From: Clostridia bacterium | Lineage (GTDB): Bacteria; Bacillota_A; Clostridia; Christensenellales; Aristaeellaceae | DNA length: 6,932 bases | Direction: 5' to 3' | Assembly (NCBI GenBank): GCA_017397695.1 | Contig: JAFQIF010000111.1 | Span: forward strand, 1 to 6,932 | Shown: one piece after another, positions 1 to 6,345 of the stretch | How the letters are laid out: each line of letters starts with the position of its first letter | Numbering within the stretch: position 1 is the first letter of the stretch | Program-made: the position numbers and the translations under genes | The notes under the pieces: generated by a model | Database searches by the model: none | What the model was told of the DNA's origin: nothing | What the model saw: only the letters and a program-made list of their open reading frames with translations

Positions 1-267
1 AACCAGCCGTTTCTTGGTGGCATGCCGGCGATAGGCCTGTACCGCGCGCGCTGTTTCTGCCTTTTCATCCCATGGCATTTGATCCACAAGGCGATAGCGC
101 TCAAGCAGTGCCCGAAACGAATCATGGGCGCATCGCTTCCTCTGAATCGCCTGAAGCAGCGGCACATCCTCTTTGGAAACCATGCTGTGCATCAGGGATT
201 TGGTCTTGAGCAGGAACCATTGCCCATTCACCTCAAAGAGATCAAAGGGCTTTACATACAATTCCAT
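1..267 (-). CDS. Probable second radical SAM peptide maturase, N-terminal fragment
   Basis: The gene runs off the left edge of the window; only the first 89 residues are visible, so no Cys cluster motif can be seen. The ATG at 267-265 is preceded by AAGGAGGAG (280-272), which overlaps the TAA stop of the upstream YcaO gene; the two genes are only 11 bp apart and should be co-translated. The N-terminus (MELYVKPFDLFEVNGQWFLL) lines up without strain with the N-terminus of the radical SAM protein at 2048-3451 (MNIKPYHVFSVEGHDYLVKL): both share KP..VF/LF.V.G followed by a Leu-rich stretch. The fragment then has the same kind of charged helical linker (residues 40-85, ending KKRLV) that precedes the CxxxCxxC site in the complete protein. 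The radical SAM assignment is therefore inferred from this N-terminal similarity and operon position. It could instead be another leader-recognition protein with the same N-terminal domain. Confidence 0.6.
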   Translation of the reverse strand, partial: MELYVKPFDLFEVNGQWFLLKTKSLMHSMVSKEDVPLLQAIQRKRCAHDSFRALLERYRLVDQMPWDEKAETARAVQAYRRHATKKRLV

Positions 268-278
268 CCTGCTCCTCC

Positions 279-2051
279 TTATGAATCAAACAACGTTCTA
301 AGCGCCTGCTGCGAAACAGGTGCGCCGGAAAACTGCGTCTTGAGCCGAATGAGCAGCGCTGAGCACGCCGCATCCGGCTCTTCCTTGTCCGGCATCGCAC
401 GCAGCAGCACATCCAGCGGATCATCGCACAGCCAGCGGGTTTTAACCATATTCCAGACTTCAGCCGCGTAGAAAGTCGAGATCAGCTGGCCAATTCGCTC
501 CATCGCCGTGCCCTCATGCTTGAGACGGGCAGCCAGCGCAAGCGCGCTCATTTCTGCACGCTCCTCCTGCGCGACGATCGCCGGCAGATACTGCTCCAGA
601 TACGCAGGCAGCTCTTCCAGCCGCCCCAGCATCAGCAGCACAGCCGCCTTGAGCCGGTAAACGGGAATAGGGAGCGCAGGCCGTGAGCTTCGACCCTCCC
701 ACATATTCAGACCGGCAAGCAGCGCTTTCAGCGTCCGTTCATCCCTGTTTTCCCGATACTGCCCAAGGCTGGACAAAGACGCATAGGCGTTTTTCCTGCG
801 CAGAAGCTGCCGGGTAACTCCCGGATGGCTCACGCCGGGAAGGAGAATCATGTATGCCGGAAATCCCAGATAGGAGACGTCGCGGATCAGGACGTCATCC
901 GACAGAGCCAGCGCCAAAGACATATAGCGCTTAAGCATCTGCGTGTTATCCGCTCCATCCACATCCCATGCCGGCGCGCAAGCGTATGTCGGCGGATCGG
1001 CAAAAAAACCGTGCGGCAATACGCCCATGCCGTTTGAATACATATTCACCAGATTGACATATGGATCAATCTTCGTGCAATCCCGGCCGATGGGAATCAG
1101 CCGCGCGTCGCTTTGGCGGCTGTCCGCAGGGTCATAGCCCTGCAAAAGCTCCGTCAGGCAGCGTTCAATCGCCACAGGCCGGGATGGATGACTGCCGAAG
1201 CTGGCGCGGTAGCGATGCTTTTGTGTATCCAGCAGCACGGCAGCGCACACCGGCAGACCCTTGCCAAGGGAGCAATCCTTCACCAGAATGCGGTAGGGAC
1301 CTGCTGCCTCAATTTCCTCAATGATGGCCCGGATCACATCGTAGTGCAGGTATTCTTCCGGCTCAATATCCGGCGGAACTGCATTTGCGCCGAGAATCTC
1401 CGCGATAGCGTAACGCTCAAAGATCTCCGAAAAGCCCTGAACTAGCGCTTCCTGCGGCGTATTGCCTGCACACATGCCGTTGGACCCCTGCATCCAGACA
1501 TAATTCTGCCAGATGTCCGTCACGCGACCCTCTTTTACGCTGTAAAAAGGCCACACAATCAGCCTTTCATCCTCCCGCAGGCGGCCGGCACGATAGTCGC
1601 TGACCACCTGCATGCGCTCCTTCTGCCCGCAGGCAAGCAGGAAGCTGCCGCGATAATAATCTGCGACGATCCTCTGAGAAAACGCATCCTTCGCCTGACA
1701 TACTTCATCCGGCGTAAGCTGCTTCTCATCGGGAAACAGCGAAAAGCCGCCTTCTGCCAGTGCCTCGCTCGAAACCCGATTGAGCGGAATCAGAAACATA
1801 TTCTGCAGCCGTTCCATGAATTCGCCGTATGCGCTGGCCAGCGCATAGCTGCGCTCGCTGCCCTTTCCGTTTGTGCTCATGCCCAGTGCATCCGCATGCA
1901 GACGTACCGAAAAAGCATGCGGTTCCACGTCTTGCGCTGCAGTGCGCTTCTTCCAGCTTTCCTCGGTGCCAATGCCAAGCGCTTTCAGAATTCCGCGTAT
2001 CCTTTCCACGGTCTGGCGAGGATCCGCTTCCTTTTTGCGATCATAGTTCAT
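279..2051 (-). CDS. YcaO-family ATP-dependent peptide backbone-modifying enzyme (YcaO-1)
   Basis: The 590-residue product carries the three conserved YcaO (PF02624) ATP/Mg-binding blocks: NGKG (61-64) followed by SAYGEFMER (73-81; E77, E80, R81); SNGMCAGNTPQEA with Q205, E209, E212 and R213 (190-213); and AIERCLTELLQG (294-305; E296, R297). A further block, RDVSYLGFPAYMILLPGV, lies at 390-407. YcaO enzymes phosphorylate a backbone amide oxygen of a substrate peptide to form azolines, thioamides or amidines. The length matches E. coli YcaO (about 586 residues), including a helical C-terminal extension (about 435-590). No PxPxP C-terminus, typical of azoline cyclodehydratases, is present. The ATG at 2051 is chosen because GGAGGAG (2063-2057) lies 5 nt upstream and the N-terminus aligns with the other YcaO here; an in-frame extension to 2153 would overlap the upstream gene by about 100 bp. 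The start overlaps the stop of the radical SAM gene as ATGA (2051-2048), indicating translational coupling. The exact reaction is not determinable. Confidence 0.93.
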   Translation of the reverse strand: MNYDRKKEADPRQTVERIRGILKALGIGTEESWKKRTAAQDVEPHAFSVRLHADALGMSTNGKGSERSYALASAYGEFMERLQNMFLIPLNRVSSEALAEGGFSLFPDEKQLTPDEVCQAKDAFSQRIVADYYRGSFLLACGQKERMQVVSDYRAGRLREDERLIVWPFYSVKEGRVTDIWQNYVWMQGSNGMCAGNTPQEALVQGFSEIFERYAIAEILGANAVPPDIEPEEYLHYDVIRAIIEEIEAAGPYRILVKDCSLGKGLPVCAAVLLDTQKHRYRASFGSHPSRPVAIERCLTELLQGYDPADSRQSDARLIPIGRDCTKIDPYVNLVNMYSNGMGVLPHGFFADPPTYACAPAWDVDGADNTQMLKRYMSLALALSDDVLIRDVSYLGFPAYMILLPGVSHPGVTRQLLRRKNAYASLSSLGQYRENRDERTLKALLAGLNMWEGRSSRPALPIPVYRLKAAVLLMLGRLEELPAYLEQYLPAIVAQEERAEMSALALAARLKHEGTAMERIGQLISTFYAAEVWNMVKTRWLCDDPLDVLLRAMPDKEEPDAACSALLIRLKTQFSGAPVSQQALRTLFDS

Positions 2052-3451
2052 GCTTTCTCCTCCGAAGCCCCGGGCTTTGCGCGAATACCACGCAGCCACG
2101 CCCGATCCTGCGCATTGAGCATACGCTCCGTATGGATTGCCAGCTCTGCGCACAAGCGCCGATACTGGCAGAAGGTATCAAAGGTACGATGGATCGTCGG
2201 CGCCTCGTCGGGCATGCCGACGTCACAGTAGCTCTCGTGCATGCAGCTTCCGCCGCACGTGAATCGAAGGAAACAGTCGCGGCAGCGCTCCTGATGAAAG
2301 CTGACGTGATCGGCAAACTCTCCGGTATGCAGCTGATCAAAAGGCGTGCAAATGCTGCCCATGCGCATTTCCTTCACGCCAACGAAGCGGTGACAGGGAT
2401 AGATGTCCCCCTTGACATCCACAGCAACCATGGTCCGCCCGCCGCCGCAGGAAAGCATATTGCGCGACGGATTCCAGCCTCTGCCCACGGCGTTCATAAA
2501 TTCCTGATCGAAGGCCAATCTGTTGTATGTCTTTTCGTCTCGTTCTTTGATCGCGGAAAGATAGCGCTGCATCTTCTGCGGATAGGCGTCAATCAGCATG
2601 CGATACCAGTCCTGCTTGTCTTTGAGCACAGTGCCGCTGATCAGGCTGCCGGAAGCACCGTTGATGTAACCGTATCGAAAGCCGATTTGAAGCAGATCAT
2701 CGGTCATCTGCTCCATGTCCCCCTCGCCGTAGAGCGTGCCTCGTCCGCAGCTTGCCGGCAGAACCGATAAGGCTTTTCGGATGTTCTGCGAAACGGTTTC
2801 ATACGAATCCGCGCCGCTGGCATAGCGGCGATACAGGCGCTGCATCCGTCCATCGAAACTGATGAGCAGGCTGACCCGGCGGCTTTTGAAAAAAGCGAGC
2901 ATCTCATCGGTGAGCAGCGTCAAATTGGTGGTGATGGAAAACGAAATATCCTTCCTGCCGCGCTCATCGTGCAGATACTCAATCGCACGCTTGATCATCG
3001 GATAATTGAGCAGCGGCTCGCCGCCAAAGAAGGAAACCGAAAGCTCGCTGCCCGGCGGATATTGCTTGCCCTCGGCCGATGCAAGGAACCAGTCCAAAGC
3101 GCCCAGCACCGTTTCGTCGGACATGATCCCCCGTCCGCCGAATTGGCCATCGCCGTAGCAATATGCGCAGCGCAGGTTGCATTCCTGCGCCATCATCAGC
3201 TCCAGACAGTATATCTTGCGCACGGCAAAAATCTGATCCCAGCGTCTCTTGCGCCCGTTATCGTAATCTGCCTCTCCGCCAATCAGACCATACTTCTCAG
3301 CCAGACGCTCATCAAGCGGCTCGCCCTTTTCAAGAAAAAGACGAAGGGCATACTCCTCGTCCTGCGCGATGGGATAAACCCGATTGCTCAGCAGCTTTAC
3401 GAGATAGTCATGCCCCTCGACAGAAAATACGTGATACGGTTTGATGTTCAA
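2048..3451 (-). CDS. Radical SAM/SPASM peptide maturase (rSAM-1)
   Basis: The 467-residue protein is a radical SAM enzyme that should reductively cleave S-adenosylmethionine and modify the neighbouring precursor. C91-xxx-C95-xx-C98 (CNLRCAYC) binds the catalytic 4Fe-4S cluster, and FFGGEPLL (141-148) is the SAM-binding GGEP motif. The C-terminus is a textbook SPASM domain for two auxiliary clusters: C335-x12-G348-x4-C353, then C390-x2-C393-x5-C399-x3-C403, then C428. Residues 1-60 form a small N-terminal domain that could bind the leader; this is inference. The start is a TTG at 3451, 4 nt after the stop of the precursor gene, with only a weak GGGG (3463-3460) upstream. No in-frame ATG occurs until residue 86, next to the catalytic Cys, and the N-terminus aligns with the partial gene at 1-267, so TTG is well supported. 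SPASM maturases make thioether, C-C or spliced products; which applies here is unknown. Confidence 0.95.
   Translation of the reverse strand: MNIKPYHVFSVEGHDYLVKLLSNRVYPIAQDEEYALRLFLEKGEPLDERLAEKYGLIGGEADYDNGRKRRWDQIFAVRKIYCLELMMAQECNLRCAYCYGDGQFGGRGIMSDETVLGALDWFLASAEGKQYPPGSELSVSFFGGEPLLNYPMIKRAIEYLHDERGRKDISFSITTNLTLLTDEMLAFFKSRRVSLLISFDGRMQRLYRRYASGADSYETVSQNIRKALSVLPASCGRGTLYGEGDMEQMTDDLLQIGFRYGYINGASGSLISGTVLKDKQDWYRMLIDAYPQKMQRYLSAIKERDEKTYNRLAFDQEFMNAVGRGWNPSRNMLSCGGGRTMVAVDVKGDIYPCHRFVGVKEMRMGSICTPFDQLHTGEFADHVSFHQERCRDCFLRFTCGGSCMHESYCDVGMPDEAPTIHRTFDTFCQYRRLCAELAIHTERMLNAQDRAWLRGIRAKPGASEEKA
2057..2063 (-). promoter_or_regulatory. Ribosome binding site of YcaO-1
   Basis: GGAGGAG sits 5 nt upstream of the ATG at 2051 and inside the last codons of the radical SAM gene. 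It decides the start: the longer in-frame reading has no equivalent signal and would overlap the preceding gene far more. Confidence 0.8.
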
Positions 3452-3455
3452 GCGA

Positions 3456-3863
3456 TCAACCCCATGTGCATTTGAAGTAACCGTCGCAGCCCGGGTCTTC
3501 CTTCCAGAATTCCGGCTCGCAGGTCATACCGCAATGTCCCTCGATATACAGGCCGCAGCCGCCGCCGACGACGTCCTCAAACTCCTCTTCGGCGATGCGC
3601 TCCTGCTCGGCGTCCAGCTCCTCTTTGCTGAAGAAGAAACCCGCCTGCGCAATACAATCCAGCTTTTCATCCATGGTTTCCAGCTTAGCCAGCTTCTCCA
3701 TGAAGTCCGTATTATCCCTGAGATACACCATGAAAGCATGGGCGTCCTTCACATCATAGCCCGCCTCGCGCAGGAAGGATCGGCGCGCCTCGGCGTTTTC
3801 CAGTTCCTGAAACTGCTTGGCGAACGCCTCGTCCTCGTTGATTCTCTTCATAAATTCGTTCAT
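3456..3863 (-). CDS. RiPP precursor with duplicated Nif11-type leader and Cys-rich core (precursor B)
   Basis: The 135-residue product has a long acidic leader, a VVGGG junction (98-102) and a 33-residue core (103-135) holding five Cys at core positions 1, 9, 13, 24 and 30, two Trp and several Tyr/Phe. Residues 43-85 match the Nif11-type leader pattern (FM-x8-F-x3-LxxLE ... QAGFFFSKEEL). Residues 3-42 align to it without gaps at a 40-residue offset, sharing FM, the F nine residues later, LE and AG, so the leader looks like two tandem Nif11 units. Nif11-like leaders recruit modification enzymes and are cut after the GG motif. The ATG at 3863 follows AAAAGGAGAG in the 5' region; another ATG 7 nt upstream is out of frame. 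The gene is first in its operon and followed after 4 nt by the radical SAM gene, which makes it the likely substrate of rSAM-1, YcaO-1 and rSAM-2. Confidence 0.88.
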   Translation of the reverse strand: MNEFMKRINEDEAFAKQFQELENAEARRSFLREAGYDVKDAHAFMVYLRDNTDFMEKLAKLETMDEKLDCIAQAGFFFSKEELDAEQERIAEEEFEDVVGGGCGLYIEGHCGMTCEPEFWKEDPGCDGYFKCTWG

Positions 3864-3944
3864 TGATCATCTCTCCTTTTCTGATTCAGTTGCCTATGTA
3901 TGTATCGGGCTGCGTCCTTAAAAATGGTATAGATTTCCATTCAT

Positions 3945-3973
3945 ATTATACATCGTCTGATCCACTCTGTCAT
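3945..3973 (-). promoter_or_regulatory. Sigma-70/A-type promoter of the precursor B operon
   Basis: On the minus strand, ATGACA (3973-3968, five of six matches to TTGACA) is separated by 17 nt from a perfect TATAAT (3950-3945). Transcription would start near 3938, giving a 5' leader of about 75 nt before the precursor ATG at 3863. The -35 box lies 19 bp beyond the stop of the upstream YcaO gene. I see no terminator between, so read-through from that gene could add to this promoter. Confidence 0.8.
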
Positions 3974-3991
3974 TATGTAATTCAACTATTC

Positions 3992-5791
3992 TCAGAATCT
4001 GAACACATGCGAAAGCTGCTGATCCGGACAATTTTCTCTGAGCTTTGCGCGCATGGCCGCATGGAACTGCGCCCTTGCGCCGTAGTCGATGCCGCCGCTT
4101 CGCGCAAAGAGCTTTTTCCCCGCAGGATCGATCACCCGATCGATCAGATACGCATAACTACTCCTGCCTGGCTCCTTCCTGAACACTTTGTGCGCAAAGG
4201 CGGTATCCTCCGGCATAAAGAAGAGCGCCAGCGTTTTGTCCCGTTCCTCAGGCGGGATATTCAGCTGCGCAAGCTCCAGCTCCATGGCAGCGCAGACATA
4301 GCGCTTCGAAGCCGCCTGCGTGTCCAGAGAGCGCAGCGCCTTGATCGCCTTTTCCATCTCCCCATATACAAAGAAGAAGACGGCCTGCACAGCGGCAAGG
4401 GGCGCCGACCCGAACGTATCCCGGAACACATTGTCCTGCGCAGTCAGGTATTGATAACAGCGCGACAGTTCCTCCCGGGTCAGCTTTACCGCAGGAACCC
4501 GGTAAAGCTTCTCAACATCCGCTTTGCTGATCTTGTAATGCATGCGCTTGGGTCCGAGGGGCATATGGATATCCGACACACCGGGCACGAAGATCCGGTA
4601 GGCCGGGAATCCCAGAAAGTTGTAATCCCGGATATAGACCTGCGGATGGAACACGCGCAGCTTTTCCAGCATAAAGGAAAGCGCCGCCCGATTATCCATA
4701 TCAGCGCGTCCGTATCCCGACGCCGTTTCCCAGTCCTTAAATTCCCACGAAGGCCTGCCGGAAATAAAGGACACTGGCACGTTGCCCATGTCGGTGCGCA
4801 TCTGCATCTGGCGATTTGCGGGCTCATTCCATTTTGCAGACTGTTCCGTACTCCACGGCGTCATGAACTGCTCGTGGTATTGGGGATTCTTCAGATCAAA
4901 TCCCTGAAAAAGCTCCGTCAGGCAACGCTCGATGGCGACGCTCAGGGAGAAGCTGGAGCCGAATTTGGCATGATAGCGCTGGTGCGCCCGATCGACAAAC
5001 AGCGCGCAGACAACCGGCATCCCCATACCCATGCTCGCATCCTTGATCACGATGGTATAAGGGCCTAAAGCCTCTACGGAAAGCATGGTTTCATACAGGG
5101 ATGGGACATGCTCCTGAATGTATTCCCGGGGAATCTCCGGCGGCGTATAGCCTTTGCGGAAGATCAGCTCTTTGACATGCCGCTCCAGGATCTCGGCAAT
5201 GCCCTGATTGAGCGCCTCGCAGGGCGTGTTTCCTGCGCACAGACCGTTGGAACCGCACAGCGCGGAGATCATCAGCTCGGGGAGATGAACAACCTTCTCC
5301 TCCCATACGCTGTAATACGGCAGCGTCACCGCCGTATCGGAAAAATACCGGCGCACAAAACTATCCAACTCCTCTTCGCCAACCTGATCGGCTTTGATCC
5401 CCTGATCCAGTGCATAGGCCTCACGCAGCGCGCGCCAGATTTCGGGATAGGCTTCTTTGCAGCACGCCGTTTCAAAAAGCTGCTCGTCCGGATAGATACG
5501 GAAGCGGTCGTTTTCCTCAGCCTCTCCATCCTCCAGCCGTTCATAGAAATGATACGCCTGAAGCCGTTCCATGGCTTCGCCGTAGGCACTGGCCAGGCAA
5601 TATGCCTGCGTTGTTCCCTTGCCATTGACATGCCAGCCATGTACCTTGTCATCCATCGCGGCGCTGTAAATCCCGCTACCGTTTTGCAGGATGGATACGG
5701 TCGGCTCTATGCCCAATTCTTTGAGAATTCCCTGAATCCGGGCAATCGTATCCTCCGGACGGGCGTCTTTATGCTTGGAATACAATGCCAT
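3992..5791 (-). CDS. YcaO-family ATP-dependent peptide backbone-modifying enzyme (YcaO-2)
   Basis: The 599-residue product is a diverged paralogue of YcaO-1. It keeps NGKG (56-59) and SAYGEAMER (68-76; E72, E75, R76); SNGLCAGNTPCEA with Q196, E200, E203 and R204 (181-204); AIERCLTELFQG (286-297; E288, R289); and RDYNFLGFPAYRIFVPGV (388-405). It too has the long helical C-terminus of E. coli-type YcaO proteins and no PxPxP tail, so it should activate backbone amides with ATP but is not obviously an azoline synthase. AAAGGAG (5800-5794) stands only 2 nt before the ATG at 5791. A TTG two codons further in (5785) would have a more usual 8-nt spacing, so the exact start is uncertain by two residues; the longer in-frame TTG at 5824 lacks any binding site. 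The gene diverges from two Nif11-leader precursors, which are its most likely substrates by position. It could also serve precursor B. Confidence 0.93.
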   Translation of the reverse strand: MALYSKHKDARPEDTIARIQGILKELGIEPTVSILQNGSGIYSAAMDDKVHGWHVNGKGTTQAYCLASAYGEAMERLQAYHFYERLEDGEAEENDRFRIYPDEQLFETACCKEAYPEIWRALREAYALDQGIKADQVGEEELDSFVRRYFSDTAVTLPYYSVWEEKVVHLPELMISALCGSNGLCAGNTPCEALNQGIAEILERHVKELIFRKGYTPPEIPREYIQEHVPSLYETMLSVEALGPYTIVIKDASMGMGMPVVCALFVDRAHQRYHAKFGSSFSLSVAIERCLTELFQGFDLKNPQYHEQFMTPWSTEQSAKWNEPANRQMQMRTDMGNVPVSFISGRPSWEFKDWETASGYGRADMDNRAALSFMLEKLRVFHPQVYIRDYNFLGFPAYRIFVPGVSDIHMPLGPKRMHYKISKADVEKLYRVPAVKLTREELSRCYQYLTAQDNVFRDTFGSAPLAAVQAVFFFVYGEMEKAIKALRSLDTQAASKRYVCAAMELELAQLNIPPEERDKTLALFFMPEDTAFAHKVFRKEPGRSSYAYLIDRVIDPAGKKLFARSGGIDYGARAQFHAAMRAKLRENCPDQQLSHVFRF

Positions 5792-5831
5792 TTCTCCTTT
5801 CGCAGAAGAAAATAAAGTTTTCAAAAATCTA

Positions 5832-5859
5832 TTGACAAATTCTTGTCGTTGTGGATAAT
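5832..5859 (+). promoter_or_regulatory. Promoter of the tandem precursor genes
   Basis: A perfect -35 TTGACA (5832-5837), 16-nt spacer and -10 GATAAT (5854-5859, five of six matches) point toward the precursor at 5945. Transcription would start near 5866, giving a 5' leader of about 80 nt. It overlaps the initiation region of the opposing promoter at 5863-5892. Confidence 0.75.
5834..5847. repeat. Short inverted repeat GACAA-N4-TTGTC
   Basis: Five-base arms with a 4-nt gap overlap the -35 box of the plus-strand promoter and lie in the 5' leader of the YcaO-2 transcript. It could be a second operator half or coincidence; arms this short give little weight. Confidence 0.25.
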
Positions 5860-5862
5860 GGA

Positions 5863-5892
5863 ATTATAACATGTTACAGAACACAAAATCAA
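5863..5892 (-). promoter_or_regulatory. Promoter of YcaO-2
   Basis: On the minus strand, TTGATT (5892-5887, four of six matches) is followed after 18 nt by a perfect TATAAT (5868-5863). Transcription would start near 5856, about 65 nt before the YcaO-2 start. Its -10 box is 3 bp from the -10 box of the plus-strand promoter, so the two polymerases could not both occupy the region. Confidence 0.65.
5867..5876. promoter_or_regulatory. Palindrome TAACATGTTA, candidate operator
   Basis: A perfect 10-bp palindrome (12 of 14 positions if extended to 5865-5878) overlaps the -10 box of the YcaO-2 promoter and the predicted start of the precursor transcript. A protein bound here would block both promoters; the TetR-family product encoded at 6777 is the obvious local candidate. 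Ten-base palindromes occur by chance roughly once per kilobase, so only the position makes it notable. Confidence 0.35.
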
Positions 5893-5944
5893 CCCCGTAT
5901 TTGACCATGAAACAAATTTTCTCCAGACAAGAGGCTTCCACCTT

Positions 5945-6283
5945 ATGAAGACCATCGACATGCTCATCAATGAAATCAAGTCATGCGAAGAACTGCAGAA
6001 GCTCCTCGCCGAAGCAGCAAAGAAAAACGCACTCACTGATTTTCTCAACGAGCAGGGCTGCGAAGCCGCCGCCGAGGAATTTATCGCCGCGCTCAAGGCG
6101 CAGACCGAAGAACTGGACGATGATGCGTTGGACGCCGTTGCCGGCGGCGCGAACCACCAAGATGTTATCGAGTCCATGATCGCCAACTCCATGGGCATTG
6201 CCTGCGTGATTGAAGCGACAGATAGCGCCCAAGGCAGCGGCGTCGGCAATGGCCCTGACGGCAATATCCTGTGCAACGACTAA
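5945..6283 (+). CDS. Nif11-leader RiPP precursor (precursor A1)
   Basis: The 112-residue product is a leader-core precursor. Residues 1-68 form an acidic, helical Nif11-like leader ending DDDALDAVAGG, with GG at 67-68. The remaining 44 residues are the predicted core, with Cys at 87 and 110 and a Gly/Asn-rich tail. The core shares GI-x-C-x-IEA and a late DG-x-ILC-x-D with precursor A2 while most other core positions differ. The ATG at 5945 has a weak binding site (AAGAGG, 5929-5934, 10 nt upstream); it is supported by the identical start of the paralogue (MKTIDMLI). The gene lies about 80 nt after a good promoter and diverges from YcaO-2, the likely modifying enzyme. Two Cys in the leader (14 and 39) are absent from A2. 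The final structure and function (antimicrobial, signal or other) cannot be told. Confidence 0.88.
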   Translation: MKTIDMLINEIKSCEELQKLLAEAAKKNALTDFLNEQGCEAAAEEFIAALKAQTEELDDDALDAVAGGANHQDVIESMIANSMGIACVIEATDSAQGSGVGNGPDGNILCND

Positions 6284-6332
6284 CCATGCGGTGACGAAAA
6301 AACATCATCGTTTAAGAAACCATTTAGAAATT

Positions 6333-6337
6333 GGAGG
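6333..6337 (+). promoter_or_regulatory. Ribosome binding site of precursor A2
   Basis: GGAGG lies 8 nt before the ATG at 6346. It excludes the in-frame TTG at 6331, which would place the site inside the coding region. Confidence 0.85.
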
Positions 6338-6345
6338 AACGAATC

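Noticed and set aside
2052..2153. 34-residue N-terminal extension of YcaO-1
   Set aside because: It lies within the radical SAM coding region, lacks its own binding site, and has no counterpart in YcaO-2; the ATG at 2051 with GGAGGAG is far better.
1829..2770. Plus-strand open frame (313 codons) opposite the radical SAM and YcaO-1 genes
   Set aside because: Antisense shadow of two genes with strong motif support; no family features and no convincing translation start.
3456..3863. XYG-type splicing motif (spliceotide, PlpX-like) in precursor B, since such systems also use Nif11-type leaders with radical SAM enzymes
   Set aside because: The core has no Tyr-Gly pair; its Tyr residues are in LYI and GYF contexts, so the known tyramine-excision motif is absent.
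3923..3941. AATGG/CCATT hairpin followed by a T run on the minus strand, as attenuator or terminator
   Set aside because: The stem is only 5 AT-rich base pairs and begins at the predicted transcription start of the precursor B operon, so it is too weak and badly placed.
3863..5068. Long plus-strand open frame (401 codons) opposite YcaO-2
   Set aside because: It is antisense to a clear YcaO coding region, shows no recognisable domain, and is explained by codon bias of the real gene leaving few stops on the other strand.
5821..6276. Minus-strand open frame (151 codons) opposite precursor A1
   Set aside because: It is the mirror of the precursor coding sequence; a similar shadow lies opposite A2 (6324-6638) simply because the leaders are duplicated.
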